From NCBI GenBank assembly GCA_027943335.1, contig BSBK01001572.1, positions 3,522,501 to 3,586,500 of the forward strand: a stretch of DNA of 64,000 nt, read 5' to 3'. Shown piece after piece: positions 37,561 through 49,022 of this stretch. A program made the position numbers and the translations under genes. The first letter of the stretch is position 1, and the number at the start of each line of letters is the position of its first letter. The notes below the pieces were generated by a model. That model saw only the letters and a list, made by a program, of their open reading frames with translations. It was not told the origin of the DNA and did not search any database. The DNA comes from Chamaecyparis obtusa (taxonomy: Eukaryota; Streptophyta; Pinopsida; Cupressales; Cupressaceae).

Positions 37561-37829
37561 ATAATCAGATCTGTATGCAGATTGGACCATAAGTCCATAG
37601 GATTCAACATCGCTATCATTTTTTTTTAGTAATAGTTTCGAGTTTTCATTGGTTTAAAGTTTCTATGTTCTACTTTATTGCAGTACGCGGCATTGCCAAT
37701 TTTGAAATCGATTTACAGAGATTAACACCTCTGTACATTGCTTAGCAATAATTTTTAATAGTTTCTCTCTGTATTTTCCTGGGCGTATTGGATTTTCGAA
37801 GGGTTTTGGAAACCCTATGGCCGCAAGTG

Positions 37830-37960
37830 CCACAGCCACTGCCGTAGCCAGTCACGACAGTGACTGTGGTCACTGCCCGCTGCCAAGGCCGCTACAGTGA
37901 TCACAGTCACTGCCGTGACTTACGGCAGCACCGCTGCCATGCGCGTAATACGATCGTATA
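37830..37960. repeat. GC-rich palindromic patch in AT-rich DNA
   Basis: About 130 bp with repeated GTGACTGTGGTCACTG, CAGTGATCACAGTCACTG and GCCGCTGCC-type words, followed by ACGATCGTAT. It contrasts sharply with surroundings dominated by A and T. Possible control region or captured sequence; no frame stands out. Confidence 0.5.
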
Positions 37961-38125
37961 TACAGAATACGATCCCTCAAAATAAAGTTTGATAAAAAAA
38001 AAATTTTAAAACTTTTTTCTATGCGATAAATTTTATGGTATAATTTTATAAAATATGTATTATAAAATACATATTATATAATATTATGTTATTACTTGTT
38101 ACAGATCTGATTATATTATAAAAGC

Positions 38126-38129
<4 letters not shown>

Positions 38130-38173
<44 letters not shown>
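38130..38173. repeat. (TA)n microsatellite
   Basis: About 22 TA units inside the 5.47-kb insertion. Open frames with Tyr-Ile repeats here are artefacts of the run. Confidence 0.95.
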
Positions 38174-38176
<3 letters not shown>

Positions 38177-41100
38177 TATTAAATATTATACAGAAATCAG
38201 TGGTATAATATTTAATATATATATACATATATATTTGTTTTTGTTATTATGATCAGATTGTAATGCAATGTCTACTATTATATATTATATGCTATTACAG
38301 CATATATTATATAATATTAAACATCAGTATTGTTGATTTAAAAGATAGAGTTTTATAATAAAAAAGGTATATTATTTAATATCATTCTGTTCGGATGCAA
38401 ATCCGATTACAGTGAAAACTGTGTTATTATTTAAATAATGTATGTTGTATTCTATATAGAATACAGTATATGTTATTATTATTATAATCTGATCTTCCAT
38501 ACGTTTTATCAGTCTCCTTTTTGCAATATATTTTACAGAAAAATCTAATAATTTATTTCTATCATTTTTTTAAAAAAATTTCTAACTTGATTTCAATCCA
38601 GCTTAGCATCTACGCACGTATACAAGGAGGGGATATCAAAATTTGCAAGACAAGGGTGGAGATAAAATACAGATATGATATAATGTATGAATATCAATCA
38701 TAGGATTTCATACTAAGAAATATGCTCCAGCAATAATAAAGTTAGCAGAACTTTTGGTAAGAAAGAATAATGTTCACATCAGAGACCATATTATTATTTT
38801 CATTGAGCAATACCAATTAACTATCAGCTTCCATCAAAGGATATCATATGTTTGAATATGACGTTTCATGTTTATGACAATAATATTATTTCAGGTTATT
38901 TATATTCTGTCTGTTATTCTTAAATATATTTCTTTGGATTAGCATAAGAATTAAACTAAAGAAAGGTTTATTTTATTTTAGAGAATATCTAATGTGCAAC
39001 ACAAACAATATAAGAATATGCACATGTTTGTACACAGAAGTATATGCACAGTTAAATCAAAATTTATAATACTACAATTAATCATACAGTATTTTTTTTT
39101 TAATAAGGAACTTTACAGTAATCTGATTTCAAAATTAAGAATACAAAAACCCTTTTAAACAACTATGTAAGACATAAGGAAACACAAAATTCCATATCTA
39201 ACTCTCTACTACAGGAAATACATAATTTTCTAATAATCATGGCAATACTGAAAATACAAAATATTATCTAATGCTCAGTTACAGGATCTTCGAATTTATT
39301 TTCTGCTACAGGAACTTTAATACATTTTATGTATAACTAACTGAATTAACACTTGCAATTTTTTTTACAACAAAAATCACTCTACTCTACACAAAGAACA
39401 GGATTTAAAACTACTGATAATGAATGTGGATTTAGGACTGTTTAAGGAACAGTAAATTGACTCAATACAGGAAAACCATTAACTAAATAGTCGAGAGTCT
39501 CACTTGAATAAGATTACAAGATCTATATGCAGTAATTAAACAATTATAAAGAATCAAGTCTTTTTCAACCAGAAACAACATAAGGCCATTTTAAGAATTT
39601 CCAACTCAATCTTCAATCTTCAATTTTTTTATTTTTTTTTGGGTTTGTTACTAAAGTCATAAATTAGGACTTGCAAAACATAAGACCTCTTCACATAGTC
39701 ATGGAGCTCACCTCCCAGCCAAAGCCATTACATGGCCACCCCCGAGCTTGGGGAAACAAGTATAGGACAAGGTACACAAACAACACATCAAGACACACAA
39801 CAAGATTCAAAACACATAATTTACAATCACTCCTTTCTCAGGCTTAAACAAAAGATTCAAGTATAGAATTTATATAGTGGGTGAAGGTGGAATTACAATT
39901 GGAGTCACCATGCTTATGAAGCATCAACAAAACAACAAGCATACCGGCTTTCATAAGGCCCTTCCAACCCCAACATACAGCTCAATACTATGAGCAAAAC
40001 AACAACTCTTTATGACCTCCAAAATTCACCTTATGACTTCCAAAACATAAGTTGGTTATCGTGGCTGCTCATACAACTATGCACTCAACAAATGCAATCC
40101 CAATTCAATGCCATTCACCCCAAGTTCTCCTACTTTCCTCCCAAGAATGAGGATTGAACTTGCACACCCTTAACAACACAATTACAAGTAAACATAAAAA
40201 AAAATTGAAATTCAAACTCAGATTTAAATCATTAATAATACACAAGTTCACACTTAACATATAATAAAAAGAACAGTTACAATTTCTTTCACAATCACAA
40301 CATTTTCAGGCAGAAAATAAAATGAAATAAATCAGGTTTTGGTACCACCAACCTCCTTGAAGATAGGACTGAATTATGGGTTGAAGATGGGTTTGCTTTC
40401 CAAACAGCTTGCTATCCAAACTTCCTAAAACCAGGCCTTCAAGACTTTTCTAAATTTTTCCTCTACTTACGTAGCAGCCCCAAAAAACCAGTTTTCATTC
40501 TACTTAAAACATTTTTTTTTCCCCTACACCCTTCCCAAGCTGTTAAATATCTAGATTTCAGCGAAGATGACACTTGCCACTCCTAAGTTTTCTAGAAAAT
40601 GAATTTCAACCTAACAAAATGATGGAAGCTTTAGGGAAGATTACCATTTTCTCGCAACCCAAAAATGACATGATTAAAGTGATATAGAAGTGGCCTAGGA
40701 ATATGAAAAGAGGAGAATTGAGGCTCCCAACCCAAGTCCTAACCTTGGGGCACTAAAATTTACATTAACCTACATCCCAGGACTCCTCAAAACCTCTTAA
40801 AATAGCCAATAAATCATGCATCCGAAAATTGAGGTTTTATTTTCAATGTTTTCTTGGTCTCATAAACCACCTACTAATCTTGGGAATGTTCAAGGTTAAC
40901 TAAGGAGAAGGTGGGGTCCAAAACCCACTTCACATGCCATCTCATCACTAAGGTGTCAAATGACACATCACAAAAAGAAATACACATCACAACCTATGTG
41001 GCATGCTTTGTGTGCAAAGAACATTAAACATTACACAAGATAAAAATTATTTACAAACGTACAAATTAAACATTATCAACCATACATATTCAGTCATCAC

Positions 41101-41654
41101 ATTTACAAAAGAAAATACGAGACGACGAGGTCGTACTCTCTCTCTAGAGTCGACCTTGGCTTTTTACTAATTGCACTTTGATCCTACCTTGTTTCCCCGA
41201 ATTAAAACCATGACCATATCCCTGCATACTCAAACTCGATGTCAGTAAATTATAAAAATCTTTCATCAATAAACATTTCAAACATAGGGTGATAACATCT
41301 AACTAAACAATATACATGTATATACATCTGCATCATAAACGTTACATATTCTGCATAAGCAAGTAATACTAAACTTATCATAAAACCATAATTCCATTAA
41401 TGATCATAATACCAAAAGATAACATAACAATGCTGAATACATATATCATGGATAATCAAAGTATCAAATGAGCATATATATATAAAGAGTACAACTACCA
41501 CGATCATCAACAAAATCTATAACAACTACTCATAAGTCCAAATGATAGTATGTATAACCACAATAGATCAAATGTCTATACTCAAAATATCACCCTGATG
41601 TATCAAGTGTCAAAGTGAAAGTCGAACTAGGATAGATTGGTGTAGGACCTCACA

Positions 41655-42640
41655 CTCGTATGACCCTTTATGACACTTTAAAACCTCTAAGATGTATTCT
41701 TAGGGATCGTAAAGGGTCATAAAGGGTCATAAGGGATCCTGGGACATAACAAATGAGAAACATAAATATAGGCATCATGGTCACAATTGTTTGAAAACAC
41801 AACATAATTGAATGCTATACCCAAACGATGCAACACAACCACTACTCATGCAGTTCTAAGTTGACACTGTGGAATCTAAAAACCAAAGATAAAGAATTTA
41901 TATATGGTTTTTGGATCCTGCATTGTCAACTTAGAACTACAAGAGTAGTGGTTGTGTTGCATCCTCTAGGTATAGCATTCAATTATGTTGTGTCTCCAAA
42001 CAATTGTGACCATGATGCCTACATTTATGTTTTTCAGCTGTTGTGATACCTACATTTATGTTTTGTAGCTGTCGTGTTTATTTGCATTTTCTTTGTCTTT
42101 GGCTTCTCTCCCTTACATTGAAAATAAGATTTTCCCACTCTGAATCGAGAATGTGCGTGCAAGACAAGCAGAATATGCACAGATAGCAGGTGGAGCTAAA
42201 AAACACAACACATTTACATTTTTTTAATATGTCAAAATTGCAATGTTTGCGATGGTCTATAACTTAAAATACACAATTAAAGACCTCTATCAAAAATGCA
42301 ACCCTGTTGTGTCTTTCAGCTCCACTTAATATCCTATGTATATGAATTGAGATTGCATATTGAGCTAGGCATCTCCTTTTGCATCACCTGAAACCAAGAG
42401 ATTGTCATAGTTAACATCAAAAATCATTATTGAACTTTTGTTATTATTAAAAAGTACACTAGCACTTTCACCGAAAGAAGGTGCAAGGGATACGTGAATG
42501 ATTTGGATGTAAATTCAATAATGCATCTTTGTAGTGCTCATCTTATAGATAGTCTTTGACTAAGGTTCAATTCTGGGTAGCATTCCTATTCCTTTGTTTC
42601 TTGTACACCATCTCTATCGGCAAGTTTATTCATGGATGGC
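41655..42640. repeat. Segment copy B, right part
   Basis: Resumes copy B after the insertion with CTCGTATGACCCTTTATGAC and matches 31080-32060 to AAGTTTATTCATGGATGG and CCTCCACTTTC. Beyond 42640 it continues into unique DNA, whereas copy A enters satellite at the same words. It contains the third foldback copy. Confidence 0.88.
41744..42045. repeat. Foldback element, copy 3 of 3
   Basis: CATAACAAATGAGAAACATA pairs with TATGTTTTTCAGCTGTTGTG. Internal arms are TTCTAAGTTGACACTGTGG and CATTGTCAACTTAGAACT. Longer than the 12723 copy by a central hairpin around AACCAAAGATAAAG / ATATGGTTTTTGGATCC. Confidence 0.9.
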
Positions 42641-43374
42641 CTCCACTTTCTTGCCCACTACAACTGTAACCACTATTCATTCTCCCATGGTCATTACTAT
42701 CTTCTCTATTGATCAAACCTCCACTGCAATTTCTGTGATGATAATTTCCAAATTCACTGTTTGGTATTCCTTCATCTCCCCTCAACTCCATCACTTATGG
42801 TTACAAATCAAGTTCCAAGAATCAGAATGGTGTGTCTCATCATCACAAATAATCCACCTTAATTGATTAACTATTCTAGACAAGATGATGATTTAAAGTT
42901 TTTTGTGAAGCTTCTAGCTTGGTAGTTGCAATCAGAATTTGTATTACAAGTTTTATTGTTGTTCAAGTAGTGTGTTTCAAAAAAGAACCCATTGAAAATT
43001 CTAATACTAATTTCTCCCAAAATATGAAATCCACTAAAATTTAGTGAAAACCCCTCCAACATTACAAAAGTGTATAAAAGAAAACTCAGTATTTCTAGTA
43101 GCGATAAATAGATTTATTGAGAAGAGTAGAAGAAACAATAATAGAAACAATACGCTTGGAGTGAGAAAACCCTATAGACTTATGATATACCTTTGTATGC
43201 AGCCCATTAACATTTCAAATGCAAGAATGAAAGAAAATATGGAAGTAAGCTCAAACATGTGTAAATAAACATCAGTCATTATCAAATAAACATTGAGAAA
43301 TGAACATCAGTCATTATCAAATAAGTTGCATAAATGAGAATCATTTTTTTTTTGGTTTTTTCTTTTTTTCTGCT
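42641..43374. other. Non-coding interval before the transposase-like gene
   Basis: Short open frames occur on both strands but none resembles a known protein. CATCAGTCATTATCAAATAA is repeated near 43270 and 43305. It may hold the 3' end of the neighbouring minus-strand gene or further CACTA interior. Confidence 0.45.
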
Positions 43375-44775
43375 TCCCTATATTGTTGCAGAGACATATT
43401 CATGTCCACATCATCATTTCTTCTCAGTCGTGCACGTGATCTCACTGTCCTTTGCAAAGGCGGGTCCTCTGCAATAACAAATAAAAGGCTTTAATTAAAA
43501 ATATATTATCATAATTGGGGTTAATTTAAAAATATATTCATTATTGTTACAAACATTTCAATACTTTAAAAAACATAAATGTGACACTCTTTACCTTGTA
43601 CAACCACATCATCTTGTATGGCGGCTTGAACCTCAACACACTCATCGAGAACAACCTCTACATCCCTTGCAACTACAATACAAAATATTTTATTAATCCC
43701 AACACATTATAATTAAATTTTTATTACTACGCCAAATTCAATTTAACATGTTTACTTGTATTAAATATTCATTAATCAAAATTCAAATAGAAAATGTATA
43801 CCTTGAGTACTACAATTCACATTCGAATCGATGCCTCCGTCATGCTCGGCCGGTGCAGTATCAATATCGGTAGGCTGCATTCCAATGTAAATAATTAGTG
43901 CATTTATCAACAATATATACATATAAACACAAGACAAATACCGAGAAATGTTAATCATTCTGTTTAATACATATAAATATATTCACTTTAAAGTTTTAAA
44001 CAAATATATAATCATTGTTTCCTTACTTAAAACAAATATATTCACTTTATGTTAGAACTTAACATCAAATACAATAATTGGTAAAGTATTCAACTTGAAA
44101 TAAAAATCAATTGGCTTATTTACCTGATCAATAGATCCAGCAGAAGAACCTTCTGCACTCATTGCTTGGTATCGTTCAGCCATGCCTTTATAGCCTTGTT
44201 TGTAGCTTATTTTCTTGTCCTCTTCTATAATCGATTTTTTGAACTCCAAGGCCTGCATTTTTTATTGCTATCATGAATTTTTATTGTAGTGAATTTTATC
44301 AAAACTAAATTGATTGAAATTTATAAATATTTGCATACGATTTTTCATTTACTAATACTTAAAACCGGTGTAGCAAGTTTTGAATATCCACCCGAGCCAA
44401 GCTTGTGTTGCCCATGCTTTTGTTTTCTTACTTCTGTTGCCTTTGTTGTGTCAGGCAACCTATGTGATGTTTGAAAGGTGTTAGATCACATAAGTACAAA
44501 GAGTAAATAGTACACAATTTCATTATTAATATTATCATGTACCTTCTTTCCTCGGTTGATAATACTCGTCAACTATGTCTTGCGTGTCTCTCAAGTGCAT
44601 CCTTTTTAAGATTCTCCCAATCATTAATAGGAATATAGGGAGTCCGCTCGTAACAAGGGTTGCGTTCTATTTGGGTCCTGTACTTTTCCCTAATATACTT
44701 CAAAACTTGGCCTGCTTTTTCAAGGAGTCTAAGTCTATGAAAGACTTCGGGTCCAAAAAGTGTTATCATAGAGTC
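43375..44775 (-). pseudogene. En/Spm-type transposase-like exons (3' part of a decayed gene)
   Basis: Minus-strand exons in order: VFHRLRLLEKAGQVLKYIRE, KYRTQIERNPCYERTPYIPI and NDWENLKKDALERH (about 44567-44775, closed by a stop); RLPDTTKATEVRKQKHGQHK and LGSGGYSKLA (about 44370-44474); ALEFKKSIIEEDKKISYKQG and YKGMAERYQAMSAEGSSAG (about 44123-44255); PTDIDTAPAEHDGGIDSNVN (about 43800-43875); then acidic and Arg-rich pieces to about 43375. Several junctions keep GT and AG signals (for example CAAG before GTATAC and GCAG before AGGACC). The Trp-centred block followed by a basic Q-K-H...G-S-G-G-Y/F segment resembles the plant Ptta/En/Spm transposase family (Pfam Transposase_24 type), which is found next to TNP2 in CACTA elements. 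The family call is from memory. Confidence 0.55.
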
Positions 44776-44983
44776 AATGAGTTTATTCTTTAACCCTTTA
44801 TCTTATGATAACCACCTTTTAAGAAAAAAAACTGTTAGATTCATAAATGAAGTGAAGCTACCTTTTAATATACTTGAAGAAAGGGATGAAACAAAATTTG
44901 ATTTTGCAATGAAATCAAAATATGATACCATGTGCATATGGTCGGCCCAAAAATATGCAAACATTCATCATTAAGTTTTTCAT

Positions 44984-45335
44984 AAAATAGATAATTCCTT
45001 GCAAGATAATAATGAGATTATTATAATTAGTTATTGCAAGGGACCACACAAGGGGTTAGTGCAATACATTATGAGTATTATATTATATAGTAAAAGAAAG
45101 GATCAATCTTTAAAGTACTTGGAAGCTGGACTAATCTCAATAAAAGTCCATCTTCATTGTTCACGAGCAATTGATCACAATTATGTATTGTTCCCATACA
45201 TTTAACACAAGTACATCCATGAATTGCATCATTGCCTCCTACATAAAATGAATCCAATATTACAAAATGCCCCCTAAGAAAGAATATATAATTCAAGTGA
45301 AATAAACAAATGATAAATGAGAGAGAAAAAGAGGA
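44984..45335. other. Probable intronic or degenerate part of the minus-strand gene
   Basis: Between two exon-like stretches. No convincing coding match on either strand; frames on the plus strand at 44999-45205 lack family resemblance. Confidence 0.4.
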
Positions 45336-45339
45336 GTCT

Positions 45340-46152
45340 ACTTATCAATAGTTTGTGTTGCTATCGCATCTGTGGTCATGCTACGTGTTGTCGATATTGC
45401 AAGTGACACTACCTCTATGGATTTGATCCTCGTACCAGGCGGCGTACTCAACATAGGATCAATACCAAATGTTGAACAAAAAATATTGTTAGAGCATAAA
45501 AAAATATGGATAACCATGGACAAGATGGAGGATAAAACATGTGATATACCACCTGAAGTATTTGCATCTGAGGTGTCACCCTTTAATGTATTTAGCATCC
45601 TCTTTAAAGAGAACACATATATATTTTAGTTAATGACATAAATAAAATAGTATACTATAAAAATCATTATTGAAATTTTGTTATAATTAAAAACTACATT
45701 AATACTTACTCTATAATTCTGAACATGGTGTATCAACACATCCTCTGTCCTCTATATTTTAGGAGTGTGAGGTTTAATATCTGCCATTCGAGCTAACTCT
45801 TTTGATATTGCACGAAGGACCCTTTGCAGTGCAACCACATGATTAACCTCTAATAAAAAATCAGCATTGAATGGATCATGTTCATCCTACGTCTCCTCAT
45901 GGACTACTTGTTCCTTTCCCATTTTTTGATCAACACTCATTTGTGAGAACAATATTATTAGCCCTTTATTTAAAAGCAATCCAAAATAGTAGAACAACAA
46001 AAAATATGCATTAACATAACAAAAAATATGCATTAACATTTTTCTTATATGTGCATTTGTACAACAATGAGTTTTACCTATTGGGAAGAAGAAGTCCCAT
46101 GAGAACTATCACCATCATGCATATCGTGTGGCTGTTGATCCATACTATAGCT
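45340..46152 (-). pseudogene. Middle exons of the SET/transposase-like gene
   Basis: Three exon-like blocks. The first, about 46081-46152, reads SMDQQPHDMHDGDSSHGTSS after a TACAG acceptor. The second, about 45710-45945, reads SVDQKMGKEQVVHEE, DPFNADFLLEVNHVVALQRV, LRAISKELARMADIKPHTPK and TEDVLIHHVQNYR before GTAAGT, with two in-frame stops. The third, about 45340-45606, reads MLNTLKGDTSDANTSGGISH and PPGTRIKSIEVVSLAISTTR. Composition and splice-like borders suggest real former exons. No domain is recognised. They link the SET-like part to the transposase-like part only by order and strand. Confidence 0.45.
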
Positions 46153-46249
46153 CTGTATTTCAAAAAAAATCATTCAAACATGTTAAAAAACATGTCTTCT
46201 TATTCTAGGTTACGTTGAATAATAGACAATTATCAAAATGTGTACCACC

Positions 46250-46967
46250 TCGTCCATGATAGTGATGGGGTTTTTTGTATCTATGCGATTCAAATTGTAA
46301 TCGATAAGTAGCTCCTCACCTCCACGTATTTATTTGATTGCACATATAAATACGTGATTTCCCTCGTACGCCTCAAATATGCAATTGAGTTGCTTCTTAG
46401 TTGACGTAGGTCATGTACTATTTATAAAACCTACAATATTCCCTGATGCTTTTGGCCTTCCATCAACGTATATAGATTTTGTTTTACTTTGTTCACTGAC
46501 TTTTTGTTGTATATAATTTTCCACGAGTGTAGACCTATACATACTTTTTTTTAATTTAACAATCTACATCCAACTATTGTAATCATAACAAGGTCTGACA
46601 TAATCCATCAATTTGACAACTTTGTTGTAAGAGACCTTTATGCCATCCATGGAAAATAGGCCCAAACCATGTAATGAAGAAGGTGCTATGTGATATATCC
46701 TCTCTTTAACATAAAAATCATTGTTTATTGAAGGAATTTCATCGGGGACCCATTGTTTCTGTAGATGTTTGTACCTAAAGGGAACCTAGAAGTCGCCTTT
46801 GCTCTCAAATTCATAAGAACACACCCCCTTTGAGCAAGGAAAAATTTCATGTGTTTATTGAATTTATTTCTAATCTTTTCACCTCGAGTCGATCTCATTG
46901 AATTAGACATACTAAATGTCTCACTTTCTTCTTCCATTCCTACATTTTCCTCACTTGAGGAAGACAA
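46250..46967 (-). pseudogene. SET-like methyltransferase domain, decayed
   Basis: SET domains transfer methyl groups to lysine using S-adenosylmethionine. The minus strand first reads an open 5' part (MSSSSEENVGMEEESETFSM, then RGEKIRNKFNKHMKFFLAQR). After a frame change it reads KERIYHIAPSSLHGLGLFSM DGI (near 46680), which fits the family's opening G-x-G-x-F block. After a second frame change at a poly-A run it reads IYVDGRPKASGNIVGFINST (near 46460) and NHVFICAIK, a stop, and IRGGEELLIDYNLN (near 46300). These match the SET order G-N-x-x-R-F-I-N-H-S and G-E-E-L-x-x-D-Y. The usual catalytic RFINHSC is GFINST here. Three in-frame stops (after NSWM, NST and AIK) and two frame changes make it a pseudogene. 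It lies just upstream of the transposase-like exons, on the same strand. Confidence 0.6.
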
Positions 46968-47034
46968 TTATAACAAATACCTATTCACTGGTACCTACAC
47001 TTCATGCAATGAGAAAGATAGGTGGCAATGAGAG

Positions 47035-48351
47035 ATATATTTTACAAATCGTAAAAGACATTAATCTCTATGGGGTGTATTGACTTGCACCTGACAATCC
47101 ATGAGACTATGTGGGACACCTGACATAAAATAATAGTTATATAATCAGACAAACATAGTTCACTCCATAGTTTTCATTATATCTTGTGAAGGACATTATA
47201 CATTGTTAAAATTATCTATTTATCCAACAATATTTTGAATATCTCAGCATTGCATGAGACACCACTATTGTGGCATCTCGTCAAACAGTTGGCATGCATT
47301 TTTATTCAAATGGAGTTATATCATTTGGAATTGATATATGATAGGTTGATATTGAATTCTATGTCAAGATTTACAACATTAAATTGATCATAGTTATAAG
47401 ACTCAGACACAAGAAGAATATGAGTATAGCCAATTTTTAGAAGAATATGAATGAATGAATTGAAAACATACATAAGTGGATGAATATAAATAATGAAGGT
47501 ACTAGATATTGCCTGAAGTAATGAAGTGTTGACTCGGGGTTCAATCCAATATGCTCATGTATGATCCAGAAACTGAAATGAAGGAAAGGATGGGGTTAGA
47601 TCCAAAGGATCTAAGCAATGCCTAACACCCTATTATTGATCCTCATCTACAATTATGCATGTGCATATTTAAGCCATACACTTCTAAAAGGAACTATCCT
47701 ACAAAACATGTGCACTCAAGAACATGTGTAGTGTATAGGCACTGGAATCCAAATGAAGCCCTACATTTATGTCTCTATGAACACCTAGTGAATCACTATT
47801 GTGGCTGCATTTATGTCTCTATGAACACCTGGTGAATCACTGTTGTGACTACATCATCCAAATAGTGTAACAACAACACCAGATGTTGTTGTTCCATTTG
47901 GTGTTACTATGGCATCATTTCCAATTGATTCATCGATAATGGTAACCCACCATGCCCATAAACACAAGGCAGTCATGATCAAGCATAAGCAATGGAGGGG
48001 ACATTATCAAGGTCAAATCAGAGGTCAAATTTCATTTCTTGAAATTTTATATTTGTACAGTTATAAATTTTCATGCCTTGAAATTTTATAACATAGTTCC
48101 TTAGCATTTGATCTTCACATTGTAGCCATGACTTGAGGTAGGCATTTGAGCTTTGTCTTCTCATTAACTCAATTTCATTTTGATGGCATTTGTTGATTTA
48201 ATGACACAATATCAATGTTAATACTGACATTGTTTACATCTTTGTATTTGGAATGCTCGATGACCCACGAGCTTTGAGAGCTAAGGCATCTTTGATACAA
48301 TATCAGTGTTAATATTGGCATTGTTTACATCTTTGCATTTACATGTTTGTG

Positions 48352-48353
<2 letters not shown>
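47035..48353. other. Non-coding interval with short duplications
   Basis: No gene was recognised. CATTTATGTCTCTATGAACA is repeated in tandem at 47764 and 47808 (period 44). A small hairpin near 47875-47930 pairs GGTGTT and AACACC words around GATGTTGTTGTTCC. ACAATATCAATGTTAATACT / CATTGTTTACATCTTTG recurs at about 48207 and 48298. Confidence 0.55.

Positions 48354-48439
<86 letters not shown>
48354..48439. repeat. (TA)n microsatellite, about 43 units
   Basis: Uninterrupted AT/TA run; the Tyr-Ile open frame over it is an artefact. Confidence 0.97.
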
Positions 48440-48442
<3 letters not shown>

Positions 48443-48462
48443 AAGTAATAAAATCTTATAAA

Positions 48463-48715
48463 CACTAGTAGAATTTAGGAAATAAATGACCAGGTGACTA
48501 AAACTTTTAGTCACATGACTAAAACTGATCATGTTCTACCATTTGTTTAGTCACGTGACTAAAAATTTTAGTCACATGACTAAAAATGATCATGTCCTAC
48601 AAACATAAATGACTAAATAAATGACCAATTTGGTCACCGAGTAAAATCACAACTAAAATGACTAAATAATTAGTTAGCCTAATAAAAATGACTAAATGAA
48701 TGATTAATACTCCTT
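48463..48715. mobile_element. CACTA-like terminus with CACGTG palindromes, copy 1
   Basis: Starts CACTAGTAGAATTTAGG and continues with repeated AAATAAATGACC, TTTTAGTCACATGACTAAAA and TTTAGTCACGTGACTAAA words. CACTAGTAGAAA-type ends with dense palindromic subterminal motifs are typical of plant CACTA elements. This family differs from the one at 11107 and 34476. The right-end partner is not visible. Confidence 0.65.
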
Positions 48716-48820
48716 TACACATTAACATTTGATAATATCATATACTTATATTCTTAGAAGTTGCATTCTTAGAAAATGTTGAAAATATTTGATATTCCTT
48801 TATATATTTTAACGACTTCA

Positions 48821-49022
48821 CACTAGTAGAAGTTTGCAAATAAATGGCTACATGACTAAAATGTTTAGTCACGTGACTAAAAATGATCAAATTCTACTAA
48901 TTTTTTGTAATTAACAAATATAAATGATTAATTTGGTCATTAGGTAAAATTAAAACTAAATAATTAGTCAGACAAATAAAAATGACTAATTAAATGACTA
49001 AATAAATGACTATTACTCCTCT
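48821..49022. mobile_element. CACTA-like terminus with CACGTG palindromes, copy 2
   Basis: CACTAGTAGAAGTTTGCAAA followed by the same order of motifs as copy 1 (AATAAATGGC, TTTAGTCACGTGACTAAA, AATTTGGTCATTAGGTAAAA, GACTATTACTCCT). Both copies lie in one direction 358 bp apart, so one is likely a tandem duplicate or nested insertion of the other. Confidence 0.65.

Larger units (their letters stand above)
36188..41654 (-). mobile_element. 5.47-kb insertion with LTR-type ends, probable giant solo LTR
   Basis: The insert starts TGTAATGCCCAAAATAATC and ends GGTGTAGGACCTCACA, giving TGT..ACA termini. It is flanked by CTCGT at 36183-36187 and 41655-41659, a 5-bp target duplication. Copy A has the uninterrupted site (ATTCTCTTATGACC). 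No internal direct repeat of the ends was found, so no short LTR pair exists. On the minus strand the left end reads GGGCATTACA, an ending seen in many plant Ty3-type LTRs, which sets the strand guess. The interior is AT-rich and has no coding frame. Alternatives are a large LTR-less derivative or an unknown element class. Confidence 0.72.

Noticed and set aside
34476..49022. CACTA right end pairing with the 34476 terminus
   Set aside because: Searched for a reversed CACTAGTACATTTGAG-type end to the window end and found none; the 48463 and 48821 ends face the same way and belong to another family.
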